Shown here: in pieces, positions 24,908 through 34,205 of the stretch
Numbering within the stretch: position 1 is the stretch's first letter
Layout of the letters: every line of letters begins with the position of its first letter
Assembly (NCBI RefSeq): GCF_000717645.1
Contig: NZ_JNZZ01000026.1
Location: 1 to 64,000 of the forward strand
Reading direction: 5' to 3'
Length of the DNA: 64,000 bases
From: Streptomyces californicus
Lineage (GTDB): Bacteria; Actinomycetota; Actinomycetes; Streptomycetales; Streptomycetaceae
Position numbers and translations under genes: made by a program
Notes under the pieces: model-generated
What the model saw: the letters and a program-made list of their open reading frames with translations, nothing else
The model's database searches: none
What the model was told of the DNA's origin: nothing

Positions 24908-27553
24908 GTGCGTACCGCCGACATCCGCAGCCGCTTCCTCGACTTCTTCGCCGCCCGCGGCCACACCGTCGTGCCCAGCGCGCCCCTCCCCACCCCGGAC
25001 CCGACGCTGCTGTTCGTCAACGCCGGGATGGTGCCGTTCAAGCCGTACTTCGCCGGTGAGGCGCCCCCGCCGTGGGAACGGGCCACCAGCGTGCAGAAGT
25101 GCGTGCGGACCCTGGACATCGAGGAGGTCGGCCGCACCACCCGGCACGGCTCGTTCTTCCAGATGAACGGCAACTTCTCCTTCGGCGACTACTTCAAGGA
25201 GGAGGCCGTCGCCTACGCCTGGGAGCTGTCGACGAGCCCGCAGGCCGAGGGCGGCTACGGCCTGGACCCGGCCAGGATCTGGGTCACCGTCCACCACTCC
25301 GACACCGAGTCGCGCGGCATCTGGCGCCGGGTCGCGGGGCTGCCCGACGAGCGGATCGTGGACCGGGGCGACGAGGACAACTTCTGGTCCATGGGCGTCC
25401 CCGGACCGTGCGGGCCCTGCTCCGAGCTGTACTACGACCGCGGCCCGGCGTTCGGCCGGGAGGGCGGCCCGGCGGTCGACGAGGACCGGTACATGGAGTT
25501 CTGGAACCTGGTCTTCATGCAGTACGAGCGCGGCGCGGGCCCCGGCAAGTCCGGCTACCCGATCCTCGGCGAGCTGCCCCGCCGCAACATCGACACCGGC
25601 ATGGGCCTGGAGCGCATGGCGACCCTGCTCCAGGGCGTGGACAACCTCTACGAGATCGACGAGACCCGCCCGGTGCTCCAGCGCGCCGCGGAGCTGGCCG
25701 GGGTGCGCTACGGCGCCGATCCGGAGGCCGACGTACGGCTGCGGGTCGTCGCCGACCACGTGCGGACGGGCCTGATGCTCCAGGCCGACGGGACCGCCCC
25801 GGGCAACGAGGGCCGCGGCTACGTCCTGCGCCGCATCCTGCGCCGCGCCGTCCGCTCCATGAGGCTGCTGGGCTACGAGGACCCGGCGCTGGCGGAGCTG
25901 CTGCCGGTGGCGCGCGACTGCATGGCGCCGAGCTACCCGGAGGTCGCCGACGCGTATCCGCGCATCGCCGAGCAGGCGGGGGCCGAGGAGGACGCGTTCC
26001 GCTCCTCCCTCCGGCAGGGCACCACCGTGCTCGACACCGCCGTCGCCCGGGTCAAGGAGAGCGGCGGCCGGTCCCTGCCGGGCGCGCAGGCGTTCCTCCT
26101 GCACGACACGTACGGCTTCCCCATCGACCTCACCCTGGAGATGGCTGCCGAGCAGGGCGTCGAGGTCGACCGCGAGGGCTTCACCGCGCTGATGAACGAG
26201 CAGCGCGAGCGGGCCCGCGCGGACGCCCGCGCCCGCAAGGCCGGCGGGGCCGTGGACACCACCGCCCTGCGTACGGTGCTCGACACGCACGGACCCACCG
26301 ATTGGCGGGCCTGGGACACCCTGGAGACCGAGTCACGCGTGATCGCGCTGCTCGGCCCGGCCGGCCCGGTGCCGGTGGCCCGTACCGGCGACGTCGTCAC
26401 CGTCGTCCTGGACCGCACCCCGTTCTACGCCGAGTCCGGCGGCCAGGAGAGCGACGCGGGGGTCCTGTCCGGTGCGTCGGCCGAGGCCGAGGTCCTGGAC
26501 GTCCAGCGGCCGCTGCCCGGCCTGGTCGCCCACCAGGTCCGGGTCACCGCCGGCGAACTCGCGCTGGACGACACCGTGCACGCCGCCGTCGACGCCGAGT
26601 GGCGGCTGGGGGCCCGCCAGGCCCACTCCGGCACGCACGTGCTGCACGCCGCCCTGCGCGAGGTCCTCGGGCCGAACGCCCTCCAGTCCGGTTCGTACAA
26701 CCGGCCCGGCCACCTGCGCCTCGACTTCCCCTGGCGCGGCGCCCTGTCCACGACCGCCCGCAGCGAGATCGAGGAGGCCGCCAACCGCGCCCTGCGCCGC
26801 GATCTGCCGGTCGGCGTGCGGTGGATGACGCTGCCGGAGGCGAAGGAGATCGGCGCGCTCGCCCTCTTCGACGAGACGTACGGGGAGAAGGTGCGCGTCG
26901 TCGAGATCGGCGGGGCCTGGTCGCGGGAGCTGTGCGGCGGCACGCATGTGGACCGGGCCGCGCAGATCGGCACGGTCGCGCTCACCTCGGAGGGCTCGGT
27001 CGGCGCGGGCATGCGCCGCCTGGAGGCGGCCGTGGGCATCGAGGGCTTCGGCTACCTGGCCCGCGAGCGGGACCTGGTGGCCCGGATCGCCGACCAGCTC
27101 GGGGCCCCGCGCGCCGAACTGCCGGACCGGATCGCCGGGCTCCTGGACCGGCTCAAGGCGGCCGACCGGGAGAACGCCCGGCTCAAGCAGCAGGCCACCT
27201 CCGCCCGCGCCGGCGACCTGGCCGGCGCGGCGGCCGACGTGAACGGGGTGCGGACCGTCACCACCACCGTGTCCGGCACCGCCCAGGAGGCCCGCGCCCT
27301 CGCCCTGGCGGTCCGCGACCGCCTCCCCGCCGACGCACCCGGCGCGGTCGCGGTCGGTACGGAGGACGGGGCGCTCGTCCTGACCCTGAACGCGCGGGCC
27401 CGCCAGTCGGGCCTGAACGCCTCCGACCTGGTGAAGCGACTCCTCGACGGCCGGGGCGGCGGCTCCCCGGAAACCGCCCAGGGCGGCGGCCTCGGCCGCG
27501 AGGGAGTCACCGCCGCACTCACCGCCCTGCCGACGGCACTCGCGGCGGGCTGA
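24908..27553 (+). CDS. alaS: Second alanyl-tRNA synthetase
   Basis: A full-length 881-residue AlaRS. The class II catalytic core has ATSVQKCVRTLDIEEVG, FFQMNGNFSFGDYFKE, VPGPCGPCSELYYDRG and NIDTGMGLERMA. The editing domain has HSGTHVLHAALRE and CGGTHVDRAAQIG, the four zinc-type ligands (HxxxH, CxxxH). The C-Ala domain ends with a Gly-rich motif (GRGGGSPETAQGGG). Nothing is missing. Streptomyces has a housekeeping alaS in another place (SCO1501 region), and this protein departs from it in many conserved positions (for example HSGTH in place of HSATH), so it is likely an additional copy. The GTG at 24908 follows GAAGGA. Pairing with a second TsaD hints at drug resistance or special tRNA charging. 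Confidence 0.93.
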   Translation: MRTADIRSRFLDFFAARGHTVVPSAPLPTPDPTLLFVNAGMVPFKPYFAGEAPPPWERATSVQKCVRTLDIEEVGRTTRHGSFFQMNGNFSFGDYFKEEAVAYAWELSTSPQAEGGYGLDPARIWVTVHHSDTESRGIWRRVAGLPDERIVDRGDEDNFWSMGVPGPCGPCSELYYDRGPAFGREGGPAVDEDRYMEFWNLVFMQYERGAGPGKSGYPILGELPRRNIDTGMGLERMATLLQGVDNLYEIDETRPVLQRAAELAGVRYGADPEADVRLRVVADHVRTGLMLQADGTAPGNEGRGYVLRRILRRAVRSMRLLGYEDPALAELLPVARDCMAPSYPEVADAYPRIAEQAGAEEDAFRSSLRQGTTVLDTAVARVKESGGRSLPGAQAFLLHDTYGFPIDLTLEMAAEQGVEVDREGFTALMNEQRERARADARARKAGGAVDTTALRTVLDTHGPTDWRAWDTLETESRVIALLGPAGPVPVARTGDVVTVVLDRTPFYAESGGQESDAGVLSGASAEAEVLDVQRPLPGLVAHQVRVTAGELALDDTVHAAVDAEWRLGARQAHSGTHVLHAALREVLGPNALQSGSYNRPGHLRLDFPWRGALSTTARSEIEEAANRALRRDLPVGVRWMTLPEAKEIGALALFDETYGEKVRVVEIGGAWSRELCGGTHVDRAAQIGTVALTSEGSVGAGMRRLEAAVGIEGFGYLARERDLVARIADQLGAPRAELPDRIAGLLDRLKAADRENARLKQQATSARAGDLAGAAADVNGVRTVTTTVSGTAQEARALALAVRDRLPADAPGAVAVGTEDGALVLTLNARARQSGLNASDLVKRLLDGRGGGSPETAQGGGLGREGVTAALTALPTALAAG

Positions 27554-28268
27554 GCGGGCACTGCGCGCGGGGGGTACGGGCGGGCTGAGCGGGCGGCTTC
27601 GGGCGGGCGGCTGCGGCTGAAGCGGCGGGCGGGCGGCTGCGGCTGAGGCGGCGGACGGGCTGCGGGCTGAGGTGACTGCGGACGGGCGTGGCTGAGGCGG
27701 CGGGCGCGCGAGCCGCTGTCGGGCCGAGACGGCGGGCGGGTGCAGACGGGCTGCGGGCTACCGCGGGCCGAGGCGACGGCAGGGCTACCGCTCCGCCGGA
27801 CCGCGCTCCGGTCGTTCGAGCGCGCGTCGGGTTCCAGCCGCCCCCGGCAGGTCGTCCCGTGTCCCGGCGGCCCGGCCCCGCCGTCTCCCGGCGAAAAGCT
27901 CCGCTCCCGCCCCTTCCCGCCTGCCTGCCTGCCGCACCGTTGCGGCCACCCGGGACGCCACGACGCCACCCCCGCACCGGACCGGACCGGACCGCTACGT
28001 ATCCCTGCACAGGGCCCGTACGCAGTCCTGCCCCGCCGCCCTCCAAGGGCAGGCCCGACCGTTCCGACGTACGGCCGGAACGGAGTCCGCTCACGGCGCC
28101 GGACCGTCGCCCCCGCCGAGGAGCGAGCGCCCCGCCCCGTGCGGCGGCCCCCGGAACCCGCTCGCGTACCCCGATCCAGCCGGCACCGCGGACAGCGCCG
28201 CAGACGACACCGCAGACAGCACCGCAGTCGGCACCCCCTGGGCCGTGTGACGGCCATGACCGCAGATA
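27554..28268. repeat. GC-rich low-complexity spacer with degenerate repeats
   Basis: About 715 bp without a convincing gene. 27590-27740 repeats GCGGGCGGCTGCGGCTGA-like units (27601-27618 and 27628-27645 are near copies), with variants GGCGGCGGACGGGCTGCGGGCTGAGG. Farther on, 28180-28235 contains GACACCGCAGACAGCACCGCAG-like iterations. Frames are Arg/Pro/Ala-rich with no domain. Confidence 0.55.
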
Positions 28269-28317
28269 TACCCCCGGGGGTAATCGTGTTACCGTCGATT
28301 TCATACCCCGGGGGGTA
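28269..28317 (+). promoter_or_regulatory. Tandem CstR/CsoR-type operators upstream of the persulfide operon
   Basis: Two palindromes, TACCCCCGGGGGTA at 28269-28282 and TACCCCGGGGGGTA at 28304-28317, are centred 35 bp apart, each inside an AT-TACCCC...GGGGTA-AT context. The same motif occurs before the divergent regulator/rhodanese genes at 31185. This is the typical site of CsoR-family repressors, and a repressor gene of that family lies at 30880. The pair brackets the presumed promoter of the gene at 28342. Confidence 0.85.
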
Positions 28318-28341
28318 ATCGAGCATCGAAGGAGTATCGCC

Positions 28342-29700
28342 GTGTTCTTCGTGGACGTGATCGAGCTGGAAGGGCTGGGCAACCGCAGCTACCTGGCAGG
28401 CGGCACGTCGTCAGCGGTGGCGGTGGACCCGCCGCGCGACATCGACCAGGTGGTGGCCGCGGCCGAGCGGCGCGGTGTGCGCATCTCCCACGTGGTGGAG
28501 ACCCACATACACAACGACTACGTCACCGGCGGCCTGCACCTGGCCCGGCTCACCGGCGCGGCCTATCTCGTACCGGCGGGGGCGCACGTGTCCTTCGCCC
28601 GGACCGCCGTCTCCGACGGCGACACGGTCGACATCGACGCCGGCCTGACCCTCACAGCGGTCTCGACGCCCGGGCACACGCCGCACCACACCGCGTACGT
28701 GCTGCGGGAGGCGGGACGGCCCGTGGCCGCGTTCACGGGCGGCTCGCTGCTCATCGGCACGGTCGGCCGGCCCGATCTCGTCGAGCCCCGGCTGACCGAG
28801 CAGTTGGCACGCGCCCAGCACGCGTCCGCGCACCGGCTCGCCGATGCGCTGCCCGACGACACGGCCGTGCTGCCCACGCACGGGTTCGGCAGCTTCTGCT
28901 CGTCCGCCCCGGCGGACGGCGACGCGACGACGATCGGCAAGGAGAAGGCCGCGAACACCGCGCTGACCGTGGACGTGGACACCTTCGTCGCCGACCTGCT
29001 CGCCGGACTGGAGGACGTGCCCGCCTACTACGCCCACATGGGCCCCGCCAACGCGATCGGTCCCGACCCGGTCGACCTGACGCCTCCCGCCGTCGCCGAC
29101 CCGCAGGAGATCGCCGCACGGCTCGCGGCCGGGGAGTGGGTGGTCGATCTCCGCAACCGCGTCGCCTTCGCCGAGGGACATGTGGCGGGTTCGTTCAACT
29201 TCGAGGCGGACGGCAAGCTCGCCACGTATCTCGCCTGGCTGATCCCGTGGGGCAAGCCCGTCACCCTGCTCGCCGAGAGCGGCGAACAACTGGCTTCGGC
29301 TCAGCGCGAGTTGGTCCGCGTCGGCATCGACCGTCCGGCCGCGGCCGCGACCGGAGGCCCCGGGTCCTGGCTGCGCGAGGGGGAGCGTCCGGCCTCGTTC
29401 CCGCGCGCCACGTTCGCGCAACTCGCGCTTGAGCGCACGGACGGGGTCGTGGTGCTGGACGTGCGCCGGGACTCCGAACGGGCCGGGGGCTGGATCGAGG
29501 GCTCGGTCCACATCCCGGTCCACGAGGTGCACCGCCGTCTCGGGGAGGTGCCGGACGGCACGGTCTGGGTCCACTGCGCGGGCGGCATGCGCGCCGGCAT
29601 CGCCGCCTCCCTGCTGGACGCCGCCGGGCGGCAGGTCGTGGCGGTCGACGACGGATTCGACGCGGCCGGCGAGGCCGGACTGACCGTCGTCACCGGCTGA
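28342..29700 (+). CDS. CstB-like persulfide dioxygenase-rhodanese fusion
   Basis: A 452-residue enzyme from GTG 28342, eight bases after AAGGAG. Residues 1-240 are a metallo-beta-lactamase fold with ETHIHNDYVTGG, STPGHTPHHTAYV and LPTHGFGSFC, matching persulfide dioxygenases that oxidise persulfide sulfur to sulfite. Residues 255-335 resemble a rhodanese whose catalytic Cys is absent (LLAESGEQLASAQ). Residues 355-452 are a second rhodanese with Cys in WVHCAGGMRAG. This order (PDO, dead rhodanese, active rhodanese) is that of CstB. It would oxidise or transfer sulfane sulfur, giving sulfite or thiosulfate that the downstream transporter could handle. Confidence 0.9.
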   Translation: MFFVDVIELEGLGNRSYLAGGTSSAVAVDPPRDIDQVVAAAERRGVRISHVVETHIHNDYVTGGLHLARLTGAAYLVPAGAHVSFARTAVSDGDTVDIDAGLTLTAVSTPGHTPHHTAYVLREAGRPVAAFTGGSLLIGTVGRPDLVEPRLTEQLARAQHASAHRLADALPDDTAVLPTHGFGSFCSSAPADGDATTIGKEKAANTALTVDVDTFVADLLAGLEDVPAYYAHMGPANAIGPDPVDLTPPAVADPQEIAARLAAGEWVVDLRNRVAFAEGHVAGSFNFEADGKLATYLAWLIPWGKPVTLLAESGEQLASAQRELVRVGIDRPAAAATGGPGSWLREGERPASFPRATFAQLALERTDGVVVLDVRRDSERAGGWIEGSVHIPVHEVHRRLGEVPDGTVWVHCAGGMRAGIAASLLDAAGRQVVAVDDGFDAAGEAGLTVVTG

Positions 29701-29742
29701 ACCGCCGCCGGAACGCAAACCGAGAGAAAGGCCGGACCGACG

Positions 29743-30108
29743 ATGTTCCTCTTTGACAGCAGGGCGCCGCGCCTGTCCGTGGACGAAGCGCGCGCCCGTA
29801 CCACGGGCGAGCGGGCCGAGGCCGTTCTGCTGGACGTGCGGGAGCTGCCCGAGTGGAGGGCCGGGCACGCCCCCGACGCCGTACACGCCCCGTTGACGGC
29901 ACTGATCACGGGCGCGCCCCTGCCCGCCTCCGCGCGGAGCCGGGCCCTGGTGGTGGTGTGCCGCAGCGGGCACCGCTCGCAGCAGGCGGCGAAGCTCCTG
30001 GTCGAGCGGGGCGCGGACGCGGTGGACGTGAAGGGCGGCATGGACGCGTGGGCCGCTTCCGGATATCCGGTCGTCGACGAGCGCGGGAACAGCGGCTCGA
30101 CAGCATGA
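29743..30108 (+). CDS. Single-domain rhodanese sulfurtransferase
   Basis: A 121-residue rhodanese domain. The substrate-side Asp is in VLLDVREL and the active-site loop reads VVCRSGHRSQQ, with catalytic Cys at residue about 74. The C-terminal GGMDAWAASGYPV is standard. It probably carries sulfane sulfur between low-molecular thiols and partner enzymes. A ribosome site AGAGAAAGG precedes the ATG by about ten bases. Its stop overlaps the ATG of the next gene by four bases (ATGA), so the pair is translationally coupled. Confidence 0.9.
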   Translation: MFLFDSRAPRLSVDEARARTTGERAEAVLLDVRELPEWRAGHAPDAVHAPLTALITGAPLPASARSRALVVVCRSGHRSQQAAKLLVERGADAVDVKGGMDAWAASGYPVVDERGNSGSTA

Positions 30109-30848
30109 GCACCCTCGTCCTCGCCCTGATCGCGGGAGCCGCCATCGGTATGGCCCTCGGCGCTCTGGGCGGCGGTGGCAGCGTCCTCGCGGTCCCCGCC
30201 CTGATCTATCTGATGGGCTTCTCCCCGGCGTCGGCGACCACGGCCGCCCTGATCATCGTCGCGGCCACTTCCGCCACCGCCCTGTACGCCCACGCCCGCG
30301 ACGGCAACGTCGCCTGGAGGACCGGCGTCCTGTTCGCCCTGGCGGGCGTCGGGCCGGCGTTCCTCGCCGGGGCCGCCGCCGGGCGTCTGCCGCCCGCCGT
30401 GCTCACCGGGGCCTTCTCGGTGCTCGCGGCCCTGTCCGCCCTGCGGATGCTCCGCCCGACGGGCTCCGAACCGGCCGGGCGGGTGAGGCCCGCCAGGGCG
30501 GCCGGCGCGGGCGCCGGACTCGGAGCGGTGACCGGGTTCCTCGGCGTGGGCGGAGGCTTCCTCGCGGTACCGGCCCTGGTGGGTGTGCTCGGCCTGCGGA
30601 TGAAGCAGGCGGTCGGCACCAGCCTCCTGGTCATCTCGCTCAACTCCCTGGCTGCGCTCACCGCACGGACCGGGGCGGACGGCGACCTGCGCTGGGAGGT
30701 GATCGCCCCGTTCGCCGGGGCGGCGATCCTCGGCGCCTGGGACGGCAAGCGGCTCGCGTCGAGGATCACCGGGCAGGCCCTGCAACGCGTCTTCGCGTTC
30801 GTGCTGCTGGCGGTGGCGGCCGTCATGCTCATCGACGTGATCGTCTGA
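30105..30848 (+). CDS. TauE/SafE-family sulfite exporter
   Basis: A 247-residue membrane protein with about eight helices, beginning LVLALIAGAAIGMALGALGGGGSVLAVPALIYL. The paired Gly-rich segments (GALGGGGSVLAVPAL and TGFLGVGGGFLAVPALVG) are the repeated motif of the TauE/SafE (PF01925) family, which exports sulfite or sulfonates. In the context of a persulfide dioxygenase the likely cargo is sulfite, a toxic product. It starts inside the preceding rhodanese stop codon and closes the forward operon; a convergent regulator gene follows. Confidence 0.88.
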   Translation: MSTLVLALIAGAAIGMALGALGGGGSVLAVPALIYLMGFSPASATTAALIIVAATSATALYAHARDGNVAWRTGVLFALAGVGPAFLAGAAAGRLPPAVLTGAFSVLAALSALRMLRPTGSEPAGRVRPARAAGAGAGLGAVTGFLGVGGGFLAVPALVGVLGLRMKQAVGTSLLVISLNSLAALTARTGADGDLRWEVIAPFAGAAILGAWDGKRLASRITGQALQRVFAFVLLAVAAVMLIDVIV

Positions 30849-30879
30849 CCCGGCCGCCCGCCGGCTCGTACCGGACAGC

Positions 30880-31176
<297 letters not shown>

Positions 31177-31184
31177 TCATCACA

Positions 31185-31198
31185 TACCCCCTGGGGTA
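31185..31198. promoter_or_regulatory. CstR-type operator between regulator and rhodanese
   Basis: TACCCCCTGGGGTA is a palindrome with the same arms as the two sites at 28269 and 28304. It lies 18 bases upstream of the regulator ATG and 52 bases upstream of the divergent rhodanese gene, so it may control both, including autorepression. Confidence 0.82.
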
Positions 31199-31250
31199 AA
31201 GATACTCCCCCCGGCGGGAGCCCCACCGACGACAAAGGATGACACTCGCC

Positions 31251-31826
31251 ATGACCACGCCCACCACCCTCGGCCCCGGTGAAGCCCGCACGCGCCTGCA
31301 CGAGCTGACCGTGATCGACGTCCGCACCCCCGGCGAATACGCGGGCGGCCACGTGCCCGGCGCCCTCAACGTCCCCCTCGACCACATCCGACGGGCTCTG
31401 CCCGACATCCGCCGCGCCGCCGAGCACGGGGACGTCCTGGTCGTCTGCGCCTCCGGCGCACGGTCGGAGAACGCCTGCCGCATCCTGGCCGACCACCGCA
31501 TTCCCGCCGCCACGCTCTCCGGAGGCACCACCGCCTGGGCGGCCGACGGCCACGAACTGCACCGCGCCCAAGACCCCACCCGCGCGACCTGGGGGATGGA
31601 ACGTCAGGTCCGCTTCACCGCCGGAACCGTCGTCCTGCTCGGCCTCCTGCTGGGAGTCCTCATCCACCCGGCGTTCCAGATCCTCTCGGCCGGCATCGCC
31701 GTCGGACTGGTCTTCTCCGCCCTCACCAACACCTGCGGCATGGCGGCGATACTCGCCAAGCTCCCCCACAACCGGCCGCGCCCCGCCGACCTCGACCACA
31801 CACTGGCCGAGCTCCGCGCCCGCTGA
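31251..31826 (+). CDS. Rhodanese-DUF2892 membrane protein (YgaP-like)
   Basis: A 191-residue protein. Residues 1-110 are a rhodanese domain (VIDVRTPGEYAGGHVPGALNVPL) with the active loop VVCASGARSENA. Residues 120-165 carry two membrane helices of the DUF2892 type (VVLLGLLLGVLIHPAFQILSAGIAVGLVF). E. coli YgaP has the same build and moves sulfur at the membrane. The ATG at 31251 is used because AAAGGA sits ten bases upstream; the ATG at 31239 would have no spacing. It belongs to the CstR regulon by its operator. Confidence 0.88.
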   Translation: MTTPTTLGPGEARTRLHELTVIDVRTPGEYAGGHVPGALNVPLDHIRRALPDIRRAAEHGDVLVVCASGARSENACRILADHRIPAATLSGGTTAWAADGHELHRAQDPTRATWGMERQVRFTAGTVVLLGLLLGVLIHPAFQILSAGIAVGLVFSALTNTCGMAAILAKLPHNRPRPADLDHTLAELRAR

Positions 31827-31835
31827 ACAGACGGG

Positions 31836-31873
31836 GAAGCGCCTCCACCCGGATGACGGGGTGGAGGCGCTTC
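31836..31873 (+). terminator. Terminator of the rhodanese gene
   Basis: GAAGCGCCTCCACCC (31836-31850) pairs with GGGTGGAGGCGCTTC (31859-31873) over 15 bp with an eight-base loop, ten bases after the stop codon at 31826. Confidence 0.88.
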
Positions 31874-31910
31874 GGTGCAATTCGGAGGAGGTGCCCCCGC
31901 CCCGCTGTCA

Positions 31911-31956
31911 GTAGGCCGTGTAGGAATCGAACCCACAACCAACGGATTAAAAGTCC
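31911..31956 (-). repeat. 3' fragment of tRNA-Lys (attachment-site remnant)
   Basis: These 46 bases match 39703-39750 region text of the intact tRNA-Lys (fwd GTAGGCCGTGT to AAAAGTCC) with two mismatches, at 31922 and 31926, in the same orientation. They cover the anticodon loop through the acceptor 3' end, the part usually copied by tyrosine-integrase att sites. Weaker similarity continues for about 25 bases to the left (GGAGGAGGT, CTGTC). The 5' half of the tRNA is absent, so it cannot fold. Confidence 0.85.
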
Positions 31957-32373
31957 CCGCTGGGGTCGGGTGGGTGGTGCCGGGCGCTGCCGCCGCGTCC
32001 CGAAACGACTGGTCGGAGGGGGTGCTCGGTGCCGCGCGGTCCGGACGCGAGCGGGCTGTGCCGGAACGTCCGCTCACGCATCGCTCACGCATGGACGGCG
32101 TTGCGGCGTGCTCGACGCCGACCCCAACGGGACGGATCCGGGGCCCGATCCGTCGGACGCCGGATCCCCGTCGGCGGAGTGGCACCTCGGGCGGTCTCGG
32201 TGAAGCGGTGGACCCGGCCGGAGTGGTGCCCCTGGAGAACCGCCACGCAGGCCAGGCCACCGGCGACCGAGCCGTATGGCAGGGCGTTCGGGCCGAGCGT
32301 ACCGTGAGAACCAGGGAGGAATACGGCATGTGAGGGCTGCGTGCACCGATCCGACTTGCCGGGAGGTCGCGGC
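31957..32373. other. Spacer at the left end of the putative island
   Basis: About 415 bp between the tRNA fragment and the first island gene. No integrase, excisionase or other coding sequence is recognisable; frames have no domain. A promoter for the downstream gene should lie near 32250-32370 but none is clear. Confidence 0.45.
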
Positions 32374-33234
32374 ATGGTACGGGGTATCCGCAACACCGTA
32401 GGACTTGTTCTGGCCGTACTCGGCGCGGCTGCGGCGCTCTGGGCTCCCTTCCGCAACTGGAACGACGGACGGCTCGGACGCGACTTCCGGGTATGGGAGC
32501 TGTTCACCGGGGCCGGCGTCACAGATTCTGGCGCGGGCCTCTTCGCATCCATGTTCCTGCCGCTTCTCGTCGGAGCGCTTCTCACCGTTCTCGGCGTCGC
32601 GTTCCGGTCAAGACTTCTTGTCCTGGTCGCCGGGATCATCACGCTCGGATTCGCCGTTCTCTGGATGGTTCGCCAGGCGCAGGCTCAAGGCAGCCTGACC
32701 GTGACGGGCGACAGCGACGGCCTCGGCAGCGGTGTGGGGCTGGCTCTGCTGGGTGGTCTCCTCATGCTGATCGGCTCGGCCGTCATGAGCGGGCGCGAGC
32801 GCAGGACGGTGCGCCGTGCGCGGCGTGAGCAGGAGGGGCGAGCACAGGACGCGCTGGACCGTGAGGACGCGGAGCGTCACCGCGCCGGGGTCGAGGACGC
32901 CTACGGTACGGCCGCGCGGGACGTGGCAACGGGGAGCGAGGCCGACCGCCCCGGCGCGGCCGGGGCTCGATCCGACACGAGTGCCGGCCCCGGTCGGAGC
33001 GCTCCGGTCCGGGACGACGCACCGCCGCGCACCGTCCGTCCGTCCCGGGAGCAGGCACCTGCGCCACGCGGCCGACCGGTACCGGCGAGGGATGCCGACG
33101 GTGCGGGGCCTCCGCGAGGGGACGCGGACCGGACACAGTACGAGCAGAGCGACCGGCTCACGGGATCCCACCGGTCCGATCCTGGACACGGCCGGTCGGG
33201 CTGGATGCGCCCTGATCGCGAGGACCAGCGGTAG
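32374..33234 (+). CDS. Membrane protein of unknown function, Arg/Asp-rich tail
   Basis: A 286-residue protein. The N-terminal 150 residues hold four hydrophobic helices (TVGLVLAVLGAAAALW, SMFLPLLVGALLTVLGVAF, LLVLVAGIITLGFAVLW, GVGLALLGGLLMLIGSAV). Between the first two lies a loop with APFRNWNDGRLGRDFRVWELF. The C-terminal 130 residues are charged and disordered. I do not recognise a named family. It is the first gene of a stress-signalling cluster and is followed by a sigma factor; small membrane proteins of this look often sit beside SigB-type genes in Streptomyces. The ATG at 32374 follows GGGAGG by about nine bases. Confidence 0.75.
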   Translation: MVRGIRNTVGLVLAVLGAAAALWAPFRNWNDGRLGRDFRVWELFTGAGVTDSGAGLFASMFLPLLVGALLTVLGVAFRSRLLVLVAGIITLGFAVLWMVRQAQAQGSLTVTGDSDGLGSGVGLALLGGLLMLIGSAVMSGRERRTVRRARREQEGRAQDALDREDAERHRAGVEDAYGTAARDVATGSEADRPGAAGARSDTSAGPGRSAPVRDDAPPRTVRPSREQAPAPRGRPVPARDADGAGPPRGDADRTQYEQSDRLTGSHRSDPGHGRSGWMRPDREDQR

Positions 33235-33344
33235 CGCTCGAACAGGCCCGTTGCCCAGATCTGCGTACTGCGTCCCGATACGGGTAGGTGGCCCGTATGC
33301 CGTCGGGTCTCCGCGGCAGCTTCTGGGGCAGGGGAATCATCGCA

Positions 33345-34205
33345 ATGCCGATATCCACGACGGCTCCGGCCTTGGCCACGGATGCGCCGCACGCACCGCT
33401 CCCGCAGATCCGCGACCCTCGCAAGGTGGCTCCGAAGGACGCTCGCGTTCTCAGCACCATCTTCTTCGAGCGGCTGAGGGTGCTGGAAGAGGGCACGCAC
33501 GAGTACCAGTACGCGCGTAACACCCTGATCGAGACGAACCTGTCACTGGTCCACTTCGCCGCACGCCGGTATCGCAGCCGTGGCAGCGGCGAGATGGAGG
33601 AGATCATCCAGGTCGGAACGGTGGGCCTGATCAAGGCGATCGACCGGTTCGACCTCAGCCGGGAGGTGGAGTTCACCTCCTTCGCCATCCCTTACATCGT
33701 CGGGGAGATCAAGCGTTTCTTCCGCGACTCCACCTGGGCGGTCCATGTACCGCGCCGCCTTCAGGAGCTGCGCGTCACCCTGGCCAAGGCCAAGGAGGAA
33801 CTCGCCGGACGGCTGGACCGGGATCCCACCGTCCAGGAACTCGCCCGCCATCTGGAACTCAGCGAAGACGAGATCATCGAGGGCCTCGTCGCCTCGAACG
33901 GATACACCGCGGGATCCCTGGACAAGCCCGTCGGGAGCGAACAGGACAACGCGTCGGCCGTCACCTACGGCGACACCGAAGGGGACATCGATCCCGCCAT
34001 CGAGAGGGTCGAGGATCTCCATGCGCTGGCGCCCCTGCTCGAAGACCTCAGCGACCGCGACCGGTCCATCGTGGCCATGCGCTTCGGCCAGGAGATGACC
34101 CAGTCCGAGATCGGCCGGCAGCTCGGCATCTCCCAGATGCACGTCTCCCGGCTCCTGACCCATCTGCTCGGCCGCCTCCGCACCGGGATGCTGGCGCACG
34201 GATGA
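33345..34205 (+). CDS. SigB/SigF-family RNA polymerase sigma factor
   Basis: A 286-residue group 3 sigma factor. Region 2 reads NLSLVHFAARRYRSRGSGEMEEIIQVGTVGLIKAIDRFDLSREVEFTSFAIPYIVGEIKRFFRD in pieces typical of SigB/SigF; region 3 follows with VHVPRRLQELR; region 4 has LSDRDRSIVAMRFGQEMTQ and an HTH with IGRQLGISQMHVSRLL. Such factors direct general-stress or sporulation genes and are held by an RsbW-type anti-sigma factor until an STAS antagonist frees them. The nearby RsbQ, RsbP and STAS genes supply the activating arm; no separate anti-sigma gene is in the cluster. The ATG at 33345 is preferred over 33288 because GGGGA lies upstream. Confidence 0.93.
   Translation: MPISTTAPALATDAPHAPLPQIRDPRKVAPKDARVLSTIFFERLRVLEEGTHEYQYARNTLIETNLSLVHFAARRYRSRGSGEMEEIIQVGTVGLIKAIDRFDLSREVEFTSFAIPYIVGEIKRFFRDSTWAVHVPRRLQELRVTLAKAKEELAGRLDRDPTVQELARHLELSEDEIIEGLVASNGYTAGSLDKPVGSEQDNASAVTYGDTEGDIDPAIERVEDLHALAPLLEDLSDRDRSIVAMRFGQEMTQSEIGRQLGISQMHVSRLLTHLLGRLRTGMLAHG

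Noticed and set aside
22655..26290. Minus-strand frame of 1211 codons through tRNA-fMet, tsaD and alaS
   Set aside because: It runs antisense to two well-supported genes and across a tRNA. Only the MerR part (22655-23407) is real.
31911..31956. Second functional tRNA-Lys
   Set aside because: Only the 3' half is present; the D arm and 5' acceptor strand are missing.
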